Shown in pieces: positions 26,463 through 34,531 of a stretch of DNA of 51,135 nt. Origin of the DNA: Kiloniellaceae bacterium (lineage in GTDB: Bacteria; Pseudomonadota; Alphaproteobacteria; Kiloniellales; Kiloniellaceae); the NCBI GenBank assembly GCA_021776195.1, contig JAJFGK010000106.1:1-51135 (forward strand), in the 5' to 3' direction. Position numbers and translations under genes: made by a program. Position 1 is the stretch's first letter, and each line of letters begins with the position of its first letter. The notes below the pieces were generated by a model. The model searched no databases. It worked only from the letters and a program-made list of their open reading frames with translations, and was not told the DNA's origin.

Positions 26463-27335
26463 TCAATAGGGCCGGTCGCCGCCGGCCGTGGTGCGGTGCA
26501 TGCGGCGGTGCATTTCGAAGGGGTGGTCCGGCACCACGTAGTGCAGCAGGCAGCGGTTGTCGAACATCACCACGTCGCCGACCCGCCAGCGGTGGCGGTA
26601 GACGAAGGCGGGTTGGGCCATATGGTTGTAGAGGAAATCGAGGATGCAGGCGCTCTCCTCGGGCGTGAGGTCGGGCAGCCGCGTGGTGAAGGCCGAGTTG
26701 ACATAGAGCGACTTGCGGCCGGTCTCCGGGTGGGTGCGCACCACCGGGTGGCGCACCGGTTGAGGGATCGTCTCGATCGCCTTGTTGTAGTTCTGGATGT
26801 TGTTGCGGCGCTGGAGTTCCTCTGCCGTATGTTCGGCCTGCAGGCCGTCCAGCAGGGCGCGCAGCGGCGCCGAGAGCGCTTCATAGGCGAGCGCCTGATT
26901 GGCGAACATGGTGTCGGCGAAGCCTTCCCAGATCGCGCGGCAGTGCAGCACGCTGCCCAGGGGCGGCGTCTCGCCGAAGGTAATGTCCGAGTGCCAGATG
27001 TCGTTGCGGCCGTTGACGTGCTGTCCCGCCTTGTGCTCCAGCACCAGGATCTCGGGAAAGCCCTCGATCTCATTGGAGCGGTAGAGCGGGTGCTGGACCA
27101 CGGGGCCGAAGATTTCGGTGTAGGCGATCTGGCGCTCGGGGCTCAGGTCCTGGCCGCGAAAGAGGATCAAGCCGTGCTCGAGGAAGGCGCGGTGAATCTC
27201 CGCCACCACCTCGGGCGCCAGGTCCTCGTTCAAGTCGACCCCGCCCAGTTCGGCGCCGAGCGCACCGCAGACCCGCTGTACCGTGAGATGCCGATAGTCT
27301 TCCGTCGCCGCAGTTTGCCTCGTCGTGCTTGCCAT
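26463..27335 (-). CDS. TauD/TfdA-family 2-oxoglutarate dioxygenase
   Basis: A 290-residue enzyme. The triad is H and D of IWHSDITF with the distal His in CLLHYVVPD, and the 2OG-binding Arg is near RRMHRTT. The start at ATG 27335 has AAGGAG 9 nt upstream; an in-frame start 11 codons earlier lacks such a site. The sequence is closer to the alpha-ketoglutarate-dependent taurine or 2,4-D dioxygenase group than to the GBBH-like protein at 13436. The substrate is unknown. Confidence 0.88.
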   Translation of the reverse strand: MASTTRQTAATEDYRHLTVQRVCGALGAELGGVDLNEDLAPEVVAEIHRAFLEHGLILFRGQDLSPERQIAYTEIFGPVVQHPLYRSNEIEGFPEILVLEHKAGQHVNGRNDIWHSDITFGETPPLGSVLHCRAIWEGFADTMFANQALAYEALSAPLRALLDGLQAEHTAEELQRRNNIQNYNKAIETIPQPVRHPVVRTHPETGRKSLYVNSAFTTRLPDLTPEESACILDFLYNHMAQPAFVYRHRWRVGDVVMFDNRCLLHYVVPDHPFEMHRRMHRTTAGGDRPY

Positions 27336-27465
27336 GACCCATCGCTCCTTCAGAGCCTCGCCGGGCACGCCGTCGCGATCCGGCTCGCCAGGGAACGTTA
27401 GATCGGGCAGGTGGGCGGCGCAAGCTGGCCGGGCCAGATCGCCCCGCGCAGGCGCCGGTTTGTTT

Positions 27466-28833
27466 TCAGCCCTCGTAGCGGCGCTTCATCTCCGCCTTGG
27501 CGCGGGCCTCGGGCAGGAACTGCGTGCCGCCGAGCCAAACCGCGCTGACCTTGCCGTTGCGGCCGCGCACCAGCCGGGCGGTTTCGCCGTGGCTGGCAAA
27601 GCCGCCGGCCTGGCGGATGCGGCCCTTGTCGCGGCCCGTCACCTCGATTTCGCTGGCCCCGGTGAAGGGATTGATCTGGCCCGGTCCGGCGGCCAGGACG
27701 TGATCGCTCAGCGGCACCAGGTCGACCGGGCCCCAGAGACTCCACCAGCGGCCGGTCCAGTCCCGCGTTCGGGCTTTGGCGCGGTCGCCCGCGGCGAAGG
27801 TCCGCAGGATATGTATCAGGCCTTCGGACCAGGGGTTGGCCCAGCCGTCCACCGCATTGGTGACAACCGATAGGGCCAGATCGCGGCCCGGCAGCGCGAC
27901 CGTGCGGCTGATGCAGCTCTGGAAGCCGCCGCCGTGCCCCACGGTCTCCCAATCCCCGACCTTGCCGAGCATGACCCCGAGGCCGTAGCGCAGTGGGCTG
28001 CCATCCTGGGGATCGTGCCATTGCTGGCGGATCATCTCGCGGCGGCTGGCGGGCGACAGCACGCTGCGCCTGGCCGCCGGGTCGAGGCTGGCGAAGAAAC
28101 GGGCGAGATCGCCGGCGGTCGAGACGAAGCCCGTGGCCGGCGCCAGGGCGCGGGTCTGGTTGTCGCCCGGCACCACGACCCGCCGGCCGAGCGGCAGCTT
28201 GCCGCTGTGGCCCTTTGCCACCGGCAGACCCCGCGCCGCCGGGCCGTCCGGCTGGGTCTCCTTCAGCCCCGAGGCCGCCACGATCTCGCGCGCGATCCAG
28301 GTGCCATAGGGCTCGCCGGTCACCGCCTCGATGACCAGCCCGGTGAGGCCAAAGCCATGGTTGGAGTATTTGAAGCGCGTGCTGGCGTCGATCACCGGCG
28401 GATCGGTCAGGGCGGCGCGCAGGGTCTTCTCGTCGGCGAAGGGGCGTCGGTCCTGCCACTGCCCGGCGTCGCCGCCATCGCGGATCAGGCCGGCGCTGTG
28501 CGACAGCAACTGCATCAGGGTGGCGGCCGCCACATCCGGGTGCAGGCCCTTCACATAGCGCCCCACCGGGTCATCGAGCCGAACCCGGTCGGCCTCGCGC
28601 AGCTTCATGATGCCGGCCGCCGTGAAGCTCTTGGAGTGCGAGGCGACGCGGAACCGGTGACGGGGGGTCAGAGCCTTGCGCTTGACCGCGTCAGCCGCCC
28701 CGAAAGCCTGCTCCAGGACAACCCTTCCCTTGTGCGCCACGGCCATGACGCAGCCCGGCTGTTCGCTTTGGCGCATCTGAAATTCCATCCAGCGCGGCAT
28801 GTAGTCCAAGGCCGCGTTCAGCCAGGTGGGCAT
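27466..28833 (-). CDS. Serine beta-lactamase-like hydrolase (class C/esterase EstB fold)
   Basis: A 455-residue cytosolic-looking protein without a signal peptide. The serine nucleophile motif is SHSK, the second motif YSN is in RFKYSNHGFG, and an HGG motif replaces KTG in VGHGGGF. These are typical of beta-lactamase-family peptidases and esterases rather than true beta-lactamases. The C-terminus adds a beta-rich lipocalin-like extension. It lies 27 nt downstream of mobB and may share its transcript. Confidence 0.85.
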   Translation of the reverse strand: MPTWLNAALDYMPRWMEFQMRQSEQPGCVMAVAHKGRVVLEQAFGAADAVKRKALTPRHRFRVASHSKSFTAAGIMKLREADRVRLDDPVGRYVKGLHPDVAAATLMQLLSHSAGLIRDGGDAGQWQDRRPFADEKTLRAALTDPPVIDASTRFKYSNHGFGLTGLVIEAVTGEPYGTWIAREIVAASGLKETQPDGPAARGLPVAKGHSGKLPLGRRVVVPGDNQTRALAPATGFVSTAGDLARFFASLDPAARRSVLSPASRREMIRQQWHDPQDGSPLRYGLGVMLGKVGDWETVGHGGGFQSCISRTVALPGRDLALSVVTNAVDGWANPWSEGLIHILRTFAAGDRAKARTRDWTGRWWSLWGPVDLVPLSDHVLAAGPGQINPFTGASEIEVTGRDKGRIRQAGGFASHGETARLVRGRNGKVSAVWLGGTQFLPEARAKAEMKRRYEG

Positions 28834-28860
28834 GGCAAGGCTCCCTTTCGATCGATGGCG

Positions 28861-29379
28861 TCACCCTCCCTGCGCCCGCTGCGGGCGCAGGCCGTAACGC
28901 TCGACAACGAAGTCCGCGACCGCATCGATGTCGTCGATCTCGAAGCGGGGCAGGGCGAGGTCAGGGATGGCCTGGTCGCTCGCCACGGCGATGATGTTGG
29001 GGTCCGTGGGCCAGAGCGGCGCCTTGCCCAGCGCCGGGCGGTGGACCTCGATCTTGTCGTGGTCGTGACGCTTGAAACCCTCGACCAGCAGGACGTCGAC
29101 GGCGGTCATGGCGCGGGCGATGGCATCGACATCGGGTTCGGGTTGGTCGCGCAGCTCGTGCAGCAGGGCCCAGCGGTCTTGGCCGGCCAGCATGACCTCG
29201 CGCGCGCCGGCCTCGAAAAGGCGGTGGGCGAGGTCGCCCTTGCGGTCGATCCGCACGTTGTGATGGGTGTGCTTGATGGTCGAGACCGCGAGCCCGCGGG
29301 CCATCAGGGCCGGGATCAGCTTGGTGACCAGGGTGGTCTTGCCGCTGCCGCTGTAGCCTGCGATGCCAAGGGTGATCAT
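28861..29379 (-). CDS. mobB: Molybdopterin-guanine dinucleotide biosynthesis adaptor MobB
   Basis: A 172-residue P-loop protein starting MITLGIAGYSGSGKTT at ATG 29379. IKHTHH and LLVEGFKRHDHDKIEV are diagnostic of MobB. It binds GTP and assists MobA in converting Mo-molybdopterin to the guanine dinucleotide form. The frame is open much further upstream but without similarity. Its place between an IorAB-type enzyme and an AOR-family enzyme fits a pterin-cofactor neighbourhood. It is divergent from the AOR operon. Confidence 0.92.
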   Translation of the reverse strand: MITLGIAGYSGSGKTTLVTKLIPALMARGLAVSTIKHTHHNVRIDRKGDLAHRLFEAGAREVMLAGQDRWALLHELRDQPEPDVDAIARAMTAVDVLLVEGFKRHDHDKIEVHRPALGKAPLWPTDPNIIAVASDQAIPDLALPRFEIDDIDAVADFVVERYGLRPQRAQGG

Positions 29380-29590
29380 TCCGGTCCGACCGCGAATTGG
29401 ATGGTTCAGTGGGCGGCAGAGACTATTGCGACGGCGGGGGACCCTCAAGCTTGGATTTATCGGTAAGGGGCTTGGCGCGGGGCCGCCTGTCGTGGCAGTC
29501 TCCCCAGGAATTGCCGCGTCATCCAGGGTGCGGCGGACCAAGAATTCCGGACTCCATTCGAATGGCCGGACCCTGTGACGGAGAGGCGGC

Positions 29591-30061
29591 ATGCAAAAAT
29601 CGCTACTGATGTATCCGGACAAGTGCACATCCTGCCTGCAGTGCGAGATGGCCTGTTCCTTCGAACACACCGGCGCTTTCAACCCGGCGAAGTCGCGCAT
29701 CAAGGTCTTCGAGTTCGGCCATGGCGCGCGGGCGGTGCCCTATACCTGTACCCAGTGCGCCGAGGCCTGGTGCCAGCAGGCCTGTCCGGTGGACGCGCTG
29801 ACCCGCAACCAGGAGACCGGCGCCGTCGAGGTGATCGATTCGCGCTGCGTCGGCTGCAAGGTCTGCACCATCGCCTGCCCCTTCGGCACGATCAACTACA
29901 GCACCGACACCGGCAAGGTCGTGAAGTGCGATCTCTGCGGTGGCGACCCGCAGTGCAGCGAGGCCTGCCCGACCGGGGCCATCGTCTATGCCGATGCCAA
30001 CTGGACCGGGCTGGACCGCATGGCGGCCTCCGCGGCCGCCGCCGCCGAAGCCAGCGCCTGA
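29591..30061 (+). CDS. Four-cluster ferredoxin-like subunit of an AOR-type enzyme
   Basis: A 156-residue protein with sixteen cysteines in four groups: CTSCLQCEMAC, CTQCAEAWCQQAC, CVGCKVCTIAC and CDLCGGDPQCSEAC. These fit four [4Fe-4S] clusters. It has no twin-arginine signal, so it is probably cytosolic. It is 49 nt upstream of the AOR gene, which matches the order in AorAB-type aldehyde oxidoreductases. The Ala-rich tail is low complexity. Confidence 0.88.
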   Translation: MQKSLLMYPDKCTSCLQCEMACSFEHTGAFNPAKSRIKVFEFGHGARAVPYTCTQCAEAWCQQACPVDALTRNQETGAVEVIDSRCVGCKVCTIACPFGTINYSTDTGKVVKCDLCGGDPQCSEACPTGAIVYADANWTGLDRMAASAAAAAEASA

Positions 30062-30110
30062 TCCCAGGCAACGCTCAGCCCGCCGATACTTAGCCGAAGG
30101 AGACAGCACC

Positions 30111-31949
30111 ATGTCCTGGCAAGGCCAAATCCTCCGCGTGAACCTGACCGCGATGACCGCGACCCCCGAGCCGCTTAACATGGAGTGGGCCCAGGACTAC
30201 CTGGGCGAGCGCGGACTCGCGACCAAATACCTTTGGGAAGAGATGGACCCCAAGGCCGACCCCATGGGGCCGGACAACGTCCTGATCTTCGCCACCGGGC
30301 CCCTGACCGGGACCATGGCCTCGACCAGCGGGCGCTATGCCGTGGTCACCAAGGGACCGCTGACCGGCGCCATCGCCTGTTCGAACTCCGGCGGCAAGTT
30401 CGGCGCCGAGCTGAAGTTCGCCGGTTACGATCTCTTGATCGTCGAGGGCAAGGCGGCGCAGCCGGTCTACCTCCACATCGTCGATGGCGAGGTCGAGATC
30501 CTGCCGGCCGACGACATCTGGGGCACCACCGTCTGGCACACCGAAGGCTGGCTCAAGGAGCACCACCAGAACCCGCTGCTGAAGGTCGCCTCGATCGGCA
30601 AGGCCGGCGAGACCGGTGTCTACTACGCCTGCGTGGTGAACGACCTGCACCGCGCCGCGGGACGGTCGGGTGTGGGCGCCGTGATGGGCTCGAAGAACCT
30701 GAAGGCGGTCGCCGTCCACGGCACCCGCGGGGTCACGGTGAAGGACCCCAAGCGCTTCATGAAGGTGGTCAAGGAAACCAAGCAGCTGCTGGCCGACAAC
30801 GAAGGCCGCAAGGACCTGACCGAAAACGGCACCAACTCCATGATCGACATGATGCAGGAGTTCGGCGGCCTGCCGACCAACAACTTCAACCAGGTCCAGT
30901 TCGACGGCACCGACAAAATCAACCCGGCGGCGATGCACGCGGCCAACGAGCACGGCCACACAAATCTGGTGACCAACAAGGCCTGCTTCGGCTGTACCAT
31001 CGCCTGCGGGCGCATCGCCCATATCGACGAGCAGCACTTCACCATCGTGAACCGGCCCGAGTACCGCATCGCCTCGGGCGGGCTGGAGTACGAGACCGCC
31101 TTTGCCTTCGGCCCGGTGGTCGGGGTCGACGATATCGACGCCCTGACCTTCGCCGGCTACCTGATGAACGAGCACGGCATGGACCCGATCTCCTTCGGCG
31201 TGACCTTGGCCGCGGCCATGGAGCTCTACGAAAACGGCGCCCTGACCAAGGAACAGACCGACGGCATCGAGCTCAAGTTCGGCAATGCCGAGGCCCTGAC
31301 CGTGATGGCCGAGAAGACCGGCAAGGGCGAAGGCTTCGGCGTCGAGCTCGGCCTCGGCTCCAAACGGCTCTGCGAAAAGTACGGCCATCCCGAATTCTTC
31401 ATGGGAGTGAAGGGCCAGGAGTTCGCGGGGTACGATTCCCGGGCGCTGCAGGGCATGGGTCTGGGCTATGCCACCGGCAACCGCGGCGCCTGCCATCTGA
31501 AGCACGACACCTTCGCCGAGGACATGGAAGACCAGACCGGGCAAGGCAAGGCGGCGCCCTGCAAGAACTCGCAAGACAACACCGCGGCGATCGATTCCTC
31601 CGGGCTCTGCCTCTTCGTCGGCGCCGCCTGGGGCCTGCCGGAATTTGCCGTGCAGATCGACGCGGCCTGCGAGGGCGACTGGACCGAGGATCGCCTGAAG
31701 CTGACCGGCGAGCGGGTCTGGAACCTGGAAAAGCAGTACAACCTGGCCGCCGGCCTGACCAAGGCCGACGACACCCTGCCCAAGCGGCTGCTGGAAGTTC
31801 CGGCGCCGTCGGGCACCGCCGAGGGCAAGGTCAACCAGCTCGACATCATGCTGCCGGAGTACTACGCCCTGCGCGGCTGGAACGAAGACGGCATCCCGAC
31901 CAAGGAAACCCTCGATCGCCTGGGCCTGCAGTCGACCCACAACGTCTGA
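30111..31949 (+). CDS. Aldehyde ferredoxin oxidoreductase-family protein, probably tungsten-dependent
   Basis: A 612-residue protein starting MSWQGQILRVNL at ATG 30111, with AAGGAG upstream. An N-terminal pterin-binding beta domain contains TGPLTGTMASTSGRYAVVTK. The cluster ligands are CFGCTIAC (near residues 292-299) and a fourth Cys near 484, the usual AOR spacing for one [4Fe-4S] cluster. Members bind a bis-pyranopterin tungsten cofactor and oxidise aldehydes to acids, or the reverse. The frame is open upstream through the ferredoxin gene, and that part is not coding. No flavin subunit gene is next to it. Confidence 0.9.
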   Translation: MSWQGQILRVNLTAMTATPEPLNMEWAQDYLGERGLATKYLWEEMDPKADPMGPDNVLIFATGPLTGTMASTSGRYAVVTKGPLTGAIACSNSGGKFGAELKFAGYDLLIVEGKAAQPVYLHIVDGEVEILPADDIWGTTVWHTEGWLKEHHQNPLLKVASIGKAGETGVYYACVVNDLHRAAGRSGVGAVMGSKNLKAVAVHGTRGVTVKDPKRFMKVVKETKQLLADNEGRKDLTENGTNSMIDMMQEFGGLPTNNFNQVQFDGTDKINPAAMHAANEHGHTNLVTNKACFGCTIACGRIAHIDEQHFTIVNRPEYRIASGGLEYETAFAFGPVVGVDDIDALTFAGYLMNEHGMDPISFGVTLAAAMELYENGALTKEQTDGIELKFGNAEALTVMAEKTGKGEGFGVELGLGSKRLCEKYGHPEFFMGVKGQEFAGYDSRALQGMGLGYATGNRGACHLKHDTFAEDMEDQTGQGKAAPCKNSQDNTAAIDSSGLCLFVGAAWGLPEFAVQIDAACEGDWTEDRLKLTGERVWNLEKQYNLAAGLTKADDTLPKRLLEVPAPSGTAEGKVNQLDIMLPEYYALRGWNEDGIPTKETLDRLGLQSTHNV

Positions 31950-31970
31950 ACCGAGAAAGGCGCGGCCGTC

Positions 31971-32222
31971 TTGAAGATCACCGTGAAGACGGCCGGCACC
32001 CTCGGCAAGTACCTGCCGGCCGGCGCCAGCGGCAATCTGGCCGAGGTCGAGGTGCCGGAAGGCGCCACCCCGGCCGCGGTCATGGCCCAGCTCGGTTTTC
32101 CGCCCGAGAGCTCCTACCTGGTGATCCTGAACGGCGCCACCGTGCCCAAGGCCGAACGCCCGACCCGCCAGCTGGCCGAGGGCGACAAGCTCTCCCTCAT
32201 GCCGCCTCTCAAGGGCGGCTGA
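31971..32222 (+). CDS. MoaD/ThiS-like ubiquitin-fold sulfur carrier
   Basis: An 83-residue beta-grasp protein ending in PLKGG, the C-terminal Gly-Gly that is thiocarboxylated in MoaD/ThiS proteins. The start is TTG at 31971, with GAGAAAGG about 10 nt upstream. It lies 21 nt after the AOR gene, in the place where MoaD-like genes are often found in tungsten-enzyme operons. A dedicated role in supplying sulfur to the tungstopterin is inferred. Confidence 0.85.
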   Translation: MKITVKTAGTLGKYLPAGASGNLAEVEVPEGATPAAVMAQLGFPPESSYLVILNGATVPKAERPTRQLAEGDKLSLMPPLKGG

Positions 32223-32264
32223 GGCGGGAGGCGAATATCTTGTGATGTCGCTAGGCTCGTTGCC

Positions 32265-32471
32265 ATGAACGGCTGTCATCCCAGCCACGGCGGGACCCAT
32301 TGCCCGCACTGTCGCTGCTGGGTGGACCTGACGGTGGGCGCCTGTACGCAATGCGGGACGGTTTTGGGGTCGGATTCCGGCGGACTTCGCGAACGCCTGT
32401 TTGGGCCGGCCTCGGTGCTGGCGGCCTCGGCTGTCACCGCCGTGCTTGTGGCCGGTCTGGCTTCTCATTAA
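32265..32471 (+). CDS. Putative small zinc-ribbon membrane protein
   Basis: A 68-residue frame. An N-terminal CPHC and a CTQC pair about 14 residues apart look like a zinc ribbon. A hydrophobic helix at the C-terminus follows (SVLAASAVTAVLVAGL). The ribosome site is weak. It follows the MoaD-like gene by 42 nt and may be the tail of the AOR operon. I do not know the family, and chance coding remains possible. Confidence 0.45.
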   Translation: MNGCHPSHGGTHCPHCRCWVDLTVGACTQCGTVLGSDSGGLRERLFGPASVLAASAVTAVLVAGLASH

Positions 32472-32475
32472 AGTA

Positions 32476-32504
32476 TTGACTAGTCATATGACTAGTCATA
32501 CACT
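32476..32504 (+). promoter_or_regulatory. Promoter overlaid by a palindromic operator for the toxin-antitoxin pair
   Basis: A -35 box TTGACT (32476-32481) and a -10 box TACACT (32499-32504) are spaced by exactly 17 nt. A perfect 22-bp palindrome centred on CATATG covers 32477-32498, from the -35 box through the spacer. It is made of two inverted copies of GACTAGTCAT. This is the expected place for autorepression by a Phd/YefM-type antitoxin. The antitoxin ATG is 30 nt downstream of the -10 box. Confidence 0.75.
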
Positions 32505-32534
32505 AGATCGGTACAGAACTCAAATGGAGTCTCC

Positions 32535-32795
32535 ATGTCCAAGGTCTGGCCAGTGCAGGATGCGAAGGCGCGGTTCAGCGAGTTTCTCGACGCCAGCGTG
32601 AAAGACGGTCCGCAAATCGTCACGCGGCGCGGGCTGGAGACGGCTGTCCTGGTGCCGATCGACGAATGGCGACGGCTCCAGAAGATGGCACAGCCGGGCC
32701 TAAAAGAACTCTTGCTGTCGCCGGAACCCCGCACTGAGGACCTTACGCCGCCGAGGCGCGAGCATCGCCATCGTGCTGCTGTGGCGCTGGAGTAA
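32535..32795 (+). CDS. Type II antitoxin, Phd/YefM family
   Basis: An 86-residue protein. The N-terminal DNA-binding fold MSKVWPVQDAKARFSEFLDA, followed by PQIVTRRGLETAVLVPIDEW, matches the Phd/YefM family. The C-terminal part is charged and presumably disordered until it binds the toxin. GGAG precedes the ATG. Its stop lies 5 nt before the inferred toxin start, and the toxin Shine-Dalgarno (GGAG, 32789-32792) sits inside its last codons, so translation is coupled. Confidence 0.85.
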   Translation: MSKVWPVQDAKARFSEFLDASVKDGPQIVTRRGLETAVLVPIDEWRRLQKMAQPGLKELLLSPEPRTEDLTPPRREHRHRAAVALE

Positions 32796-32800
32796 GTCGC

Positions 32801-33205
32801 CTGTACCTGCTCGACACCAATGTCGTCTCGGAGCTTCGTCGTCCTAGACCACAGCGCGCCGTCCTCGACTGGATTGGCGATGTACCGGGGGACCGGCTTT
32901 TTCTCTCCGCTGTCACGATTGGCGAAATCCAGGCTGGGATCGAAATCACACGGCGGCAAGATACCGCCAAGGCCGCAGCATTAGAGGTTTGGCTCGATGG
33001 GGTCGTAGCCAGTTTCGCGGTGCTGCCCATGGATGCCGTGGCCTTTCGGGAGTGGGCAAGGCTCGAACATCGGAAATCCGATACGCTTCTCGAAGACGCC
33101 ATGATCGCGGCGACAGCATTGGTTCATAACCTGACGGTCGTGACACGAAACACCCGGGACTTCGTCCCCTTCGGCGTCGCCGTTTTCGACCCCTTCGTGA
33201 AATAG
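32801..33205 (+). CDS. PIN-domain toxin (VapC/FitB type) with CTG as apparent start codon
   Basis: A 134-residue PIN nuclease reading (M/L)YLLDTNVVSELRR, then GEIQAG, EDAMIAATA and TRNTRDF, which supply the acidic metal-binding residues of a ribonuclease. No ATG, GTG or TTG exists in this frame between the upstream stop (32735) and the conserved N-terminus. The codon at the family start position is CTG (32801), 8 nt after GGAG. It either starts at CTG or is a start-codon mutant; the body of the gene is intact. The first in-frame ATG (33020) would remove half the fold. Confidence 0.8.
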   Translation: MYLLDTNVVSELRRPRPQRAVLDWIGDVPGDRLFLSAVTIGEIQAGIEITRRQDTAKAAALEVWLDGVVASFAVLPMDAVAFREWARLEHRKSDTLLEDAMIAATALVHNLTVVTRNTRDFVPFGVAVFDPFVK

Positions 33206-33422
33206 AGCGCCATCTTCCCACGACAGTCCCATGGCCCTGCAACGGGTGATCCAAGCCACCTTGCCGCCCGCCTGCTCCGTGGCTTGACCTAACGCGACAA
33301 TTGGGCTGCCCAATGAGCCCAGGCCGTCACCGGCCGCAGGGCATCAAAAATCGTTGGCAGGGCTTGCCGGGCAGGGCAAGCTTGACCCAAGCACAATGAA
33401 AAACGACAACAGGGAGACGACA

Positions 33423-33863
33423 ATGGCGACCTTGCCGGGACTGCCGAGGCTGTTCGGCCTTCTCATTGGACTGTCGGTCGCGGGGATCTGGTCCGCGCCG
33501 GCCGCCGCCCAGAGCGATCAGCTGGTGGTCGAGCTCAACAAGTTCGAATCGATCGACCAGGGGTGCCGCGCCTTTTTCCTCTTCCGTAACAAGACCGAGA
33601 TCACCTTCCAGGGCTTCGAGATGTCCCTGGCGATCCTCGACAGGGGCGGCATCATCGACCGCCTGCTGACCGTCGAGGCGGCGCCCCTGCCGGCGGCGCG
33701 CACCACGCTGAAACTCTTCGAGATCCCGGAGATCCAGTGCGAGGCGATCGGCGAGATCCTGCTGCACGAGATCGGGCGCTGCGAGGCGGCCGAGGGCGCG
33801 GCCCCGGACTGTTTCGCCGTCATCGACCTGCAGTCGCGCGCCGCCGCGCCGCTGGTCAAGTAG
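33423..33863 (+). CDS. Small secreted protein of the Ton-like operon
   Basis: A 146-residue protein starting at ATG 33423, with GGGAG 6 nt upstream. It has a signal peptide ending near SAPAAAQ. The mature part has four cysteines (DQGCRAFF, IQCEAIG, GRCEAAEG, PDCFAVID), probably two disulfides, and a beta-sandwich-like pattern. Similar proteins sit next to ExbB/MotA-type genes in other alphaproteobacteria, as I recall from family context. Its function is unknown. The 217-nt gap upstream holds two small hairpins (33300-33314, 33362-33381). Confidence 0.8.
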   Translation: MATLPGLPRLFGLLIGLSVAGIWSAPAAAQSDQLVVELNKFESIDQGCRAFFLFRNKTEITFQGFEMSLAILDRGGIIDRLLTVEAAPLPAARTTLKLFEIPEIQCEAIGEILLHEIGRCEAAEGAAPDCFAVIDLQSRAAAPLVK

Positions 33864-33886
33864 GCCCGGCCAGGGCAGGGCAAGCC

Positions 33887-34516
33887 ATGCTGGATACCGC
33901 CCAACACTGGCTCGACGCCGGCGGGCCGATTGTCGCCATTCTCGGATTCCTGTCGATCTACTCCCTGGCACTGATCGCCTTGAAGCTGATTCACTTTCGC
34001 AGCACCTGGTCCGGGGGCCGGCAGCGCGAAGCCGCGCTGAAGTCCTGGGAGACCGACCGGCGCGAGGAGGCGGTCGGCCTGGTCGCCGATAGTTCGAACC
34101 CGGTCGATCAGGTCCTCTCGGCGGCGATGGAGGGTATCATCGCGCGCTGGGACGGCGCCCTGCTGCGCGAGGAGATCGACCGCCAGGCCAACCGGCAGAC
34201 CGAACGCCTGGGCCGGCACCTGCGGGTGCTGGAGGTCCTGGCCGTGGTCAGCCCCCTGATGGGGCTGCTGGGCACGGTGCTGGGCATGATCGGGTCCTTT
34301 CAGCAGCTCGAGCTAGCCGGCGGCAGCGCCAACGCGGCGGTCCTGGCCGCCGGCATCTGGCAGGCCCTGCTGACCACCGCCATGGGGCTGATCGTCGCCA
34401 TTCCCGCCGCCGTCGCCGCCAACCTTCTGGGCGCGCGGCTGGAGGGGCTGGGCCATGTCATGGAGGACAGCGTCACTCGTGTGCTGATCGCCGGAAAGGC
34501 ACCGGCCGGCCGTTGA
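33887..34516 (+). CDS. ExbB/TolQ/MotA-family proton channel subunit
   Basis: A 209-residue inner-membrane protein with three helices. The second and third carry the family signature PLMGLLGTVLGMIGSF and LLTTAMGLIVAIPAAV. With ExbD it uses the proton gradient to drive a TonB-like partner. The start at ATG 33887 follows the secreted-protein stop by 23 nt. The upstream open frame is an artefact of the neighbouring gene. Confidence 0.9.
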   Translation: MLDTAQHWLDAGGPIVAILGFLSIYSLALIALKLIHFRSTWSGGRQREAALKSWETDRREEAVGLVADSSNPVDQVLSAAMEGIIARWDGALLREEIDRQANRQTERLGRHLRVLEVLAVVSPLMGLLGTVLGMIGSFQQLELAGGSANAAVLAAGIWQALLTTAMGLIVAIPAAVAANLLGARLEGLGHVMEDSVTRVLIAGKAPAGR

Positions 34517-34531
34517 GAGGAGGAGGAGACC

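Noticed and set aside
30090..32468. Long minus-strand frame opposite the AOR gene
   Set aside because: It is the complement of a well-supported AOR/MoaD operon and has no recognisable domain.
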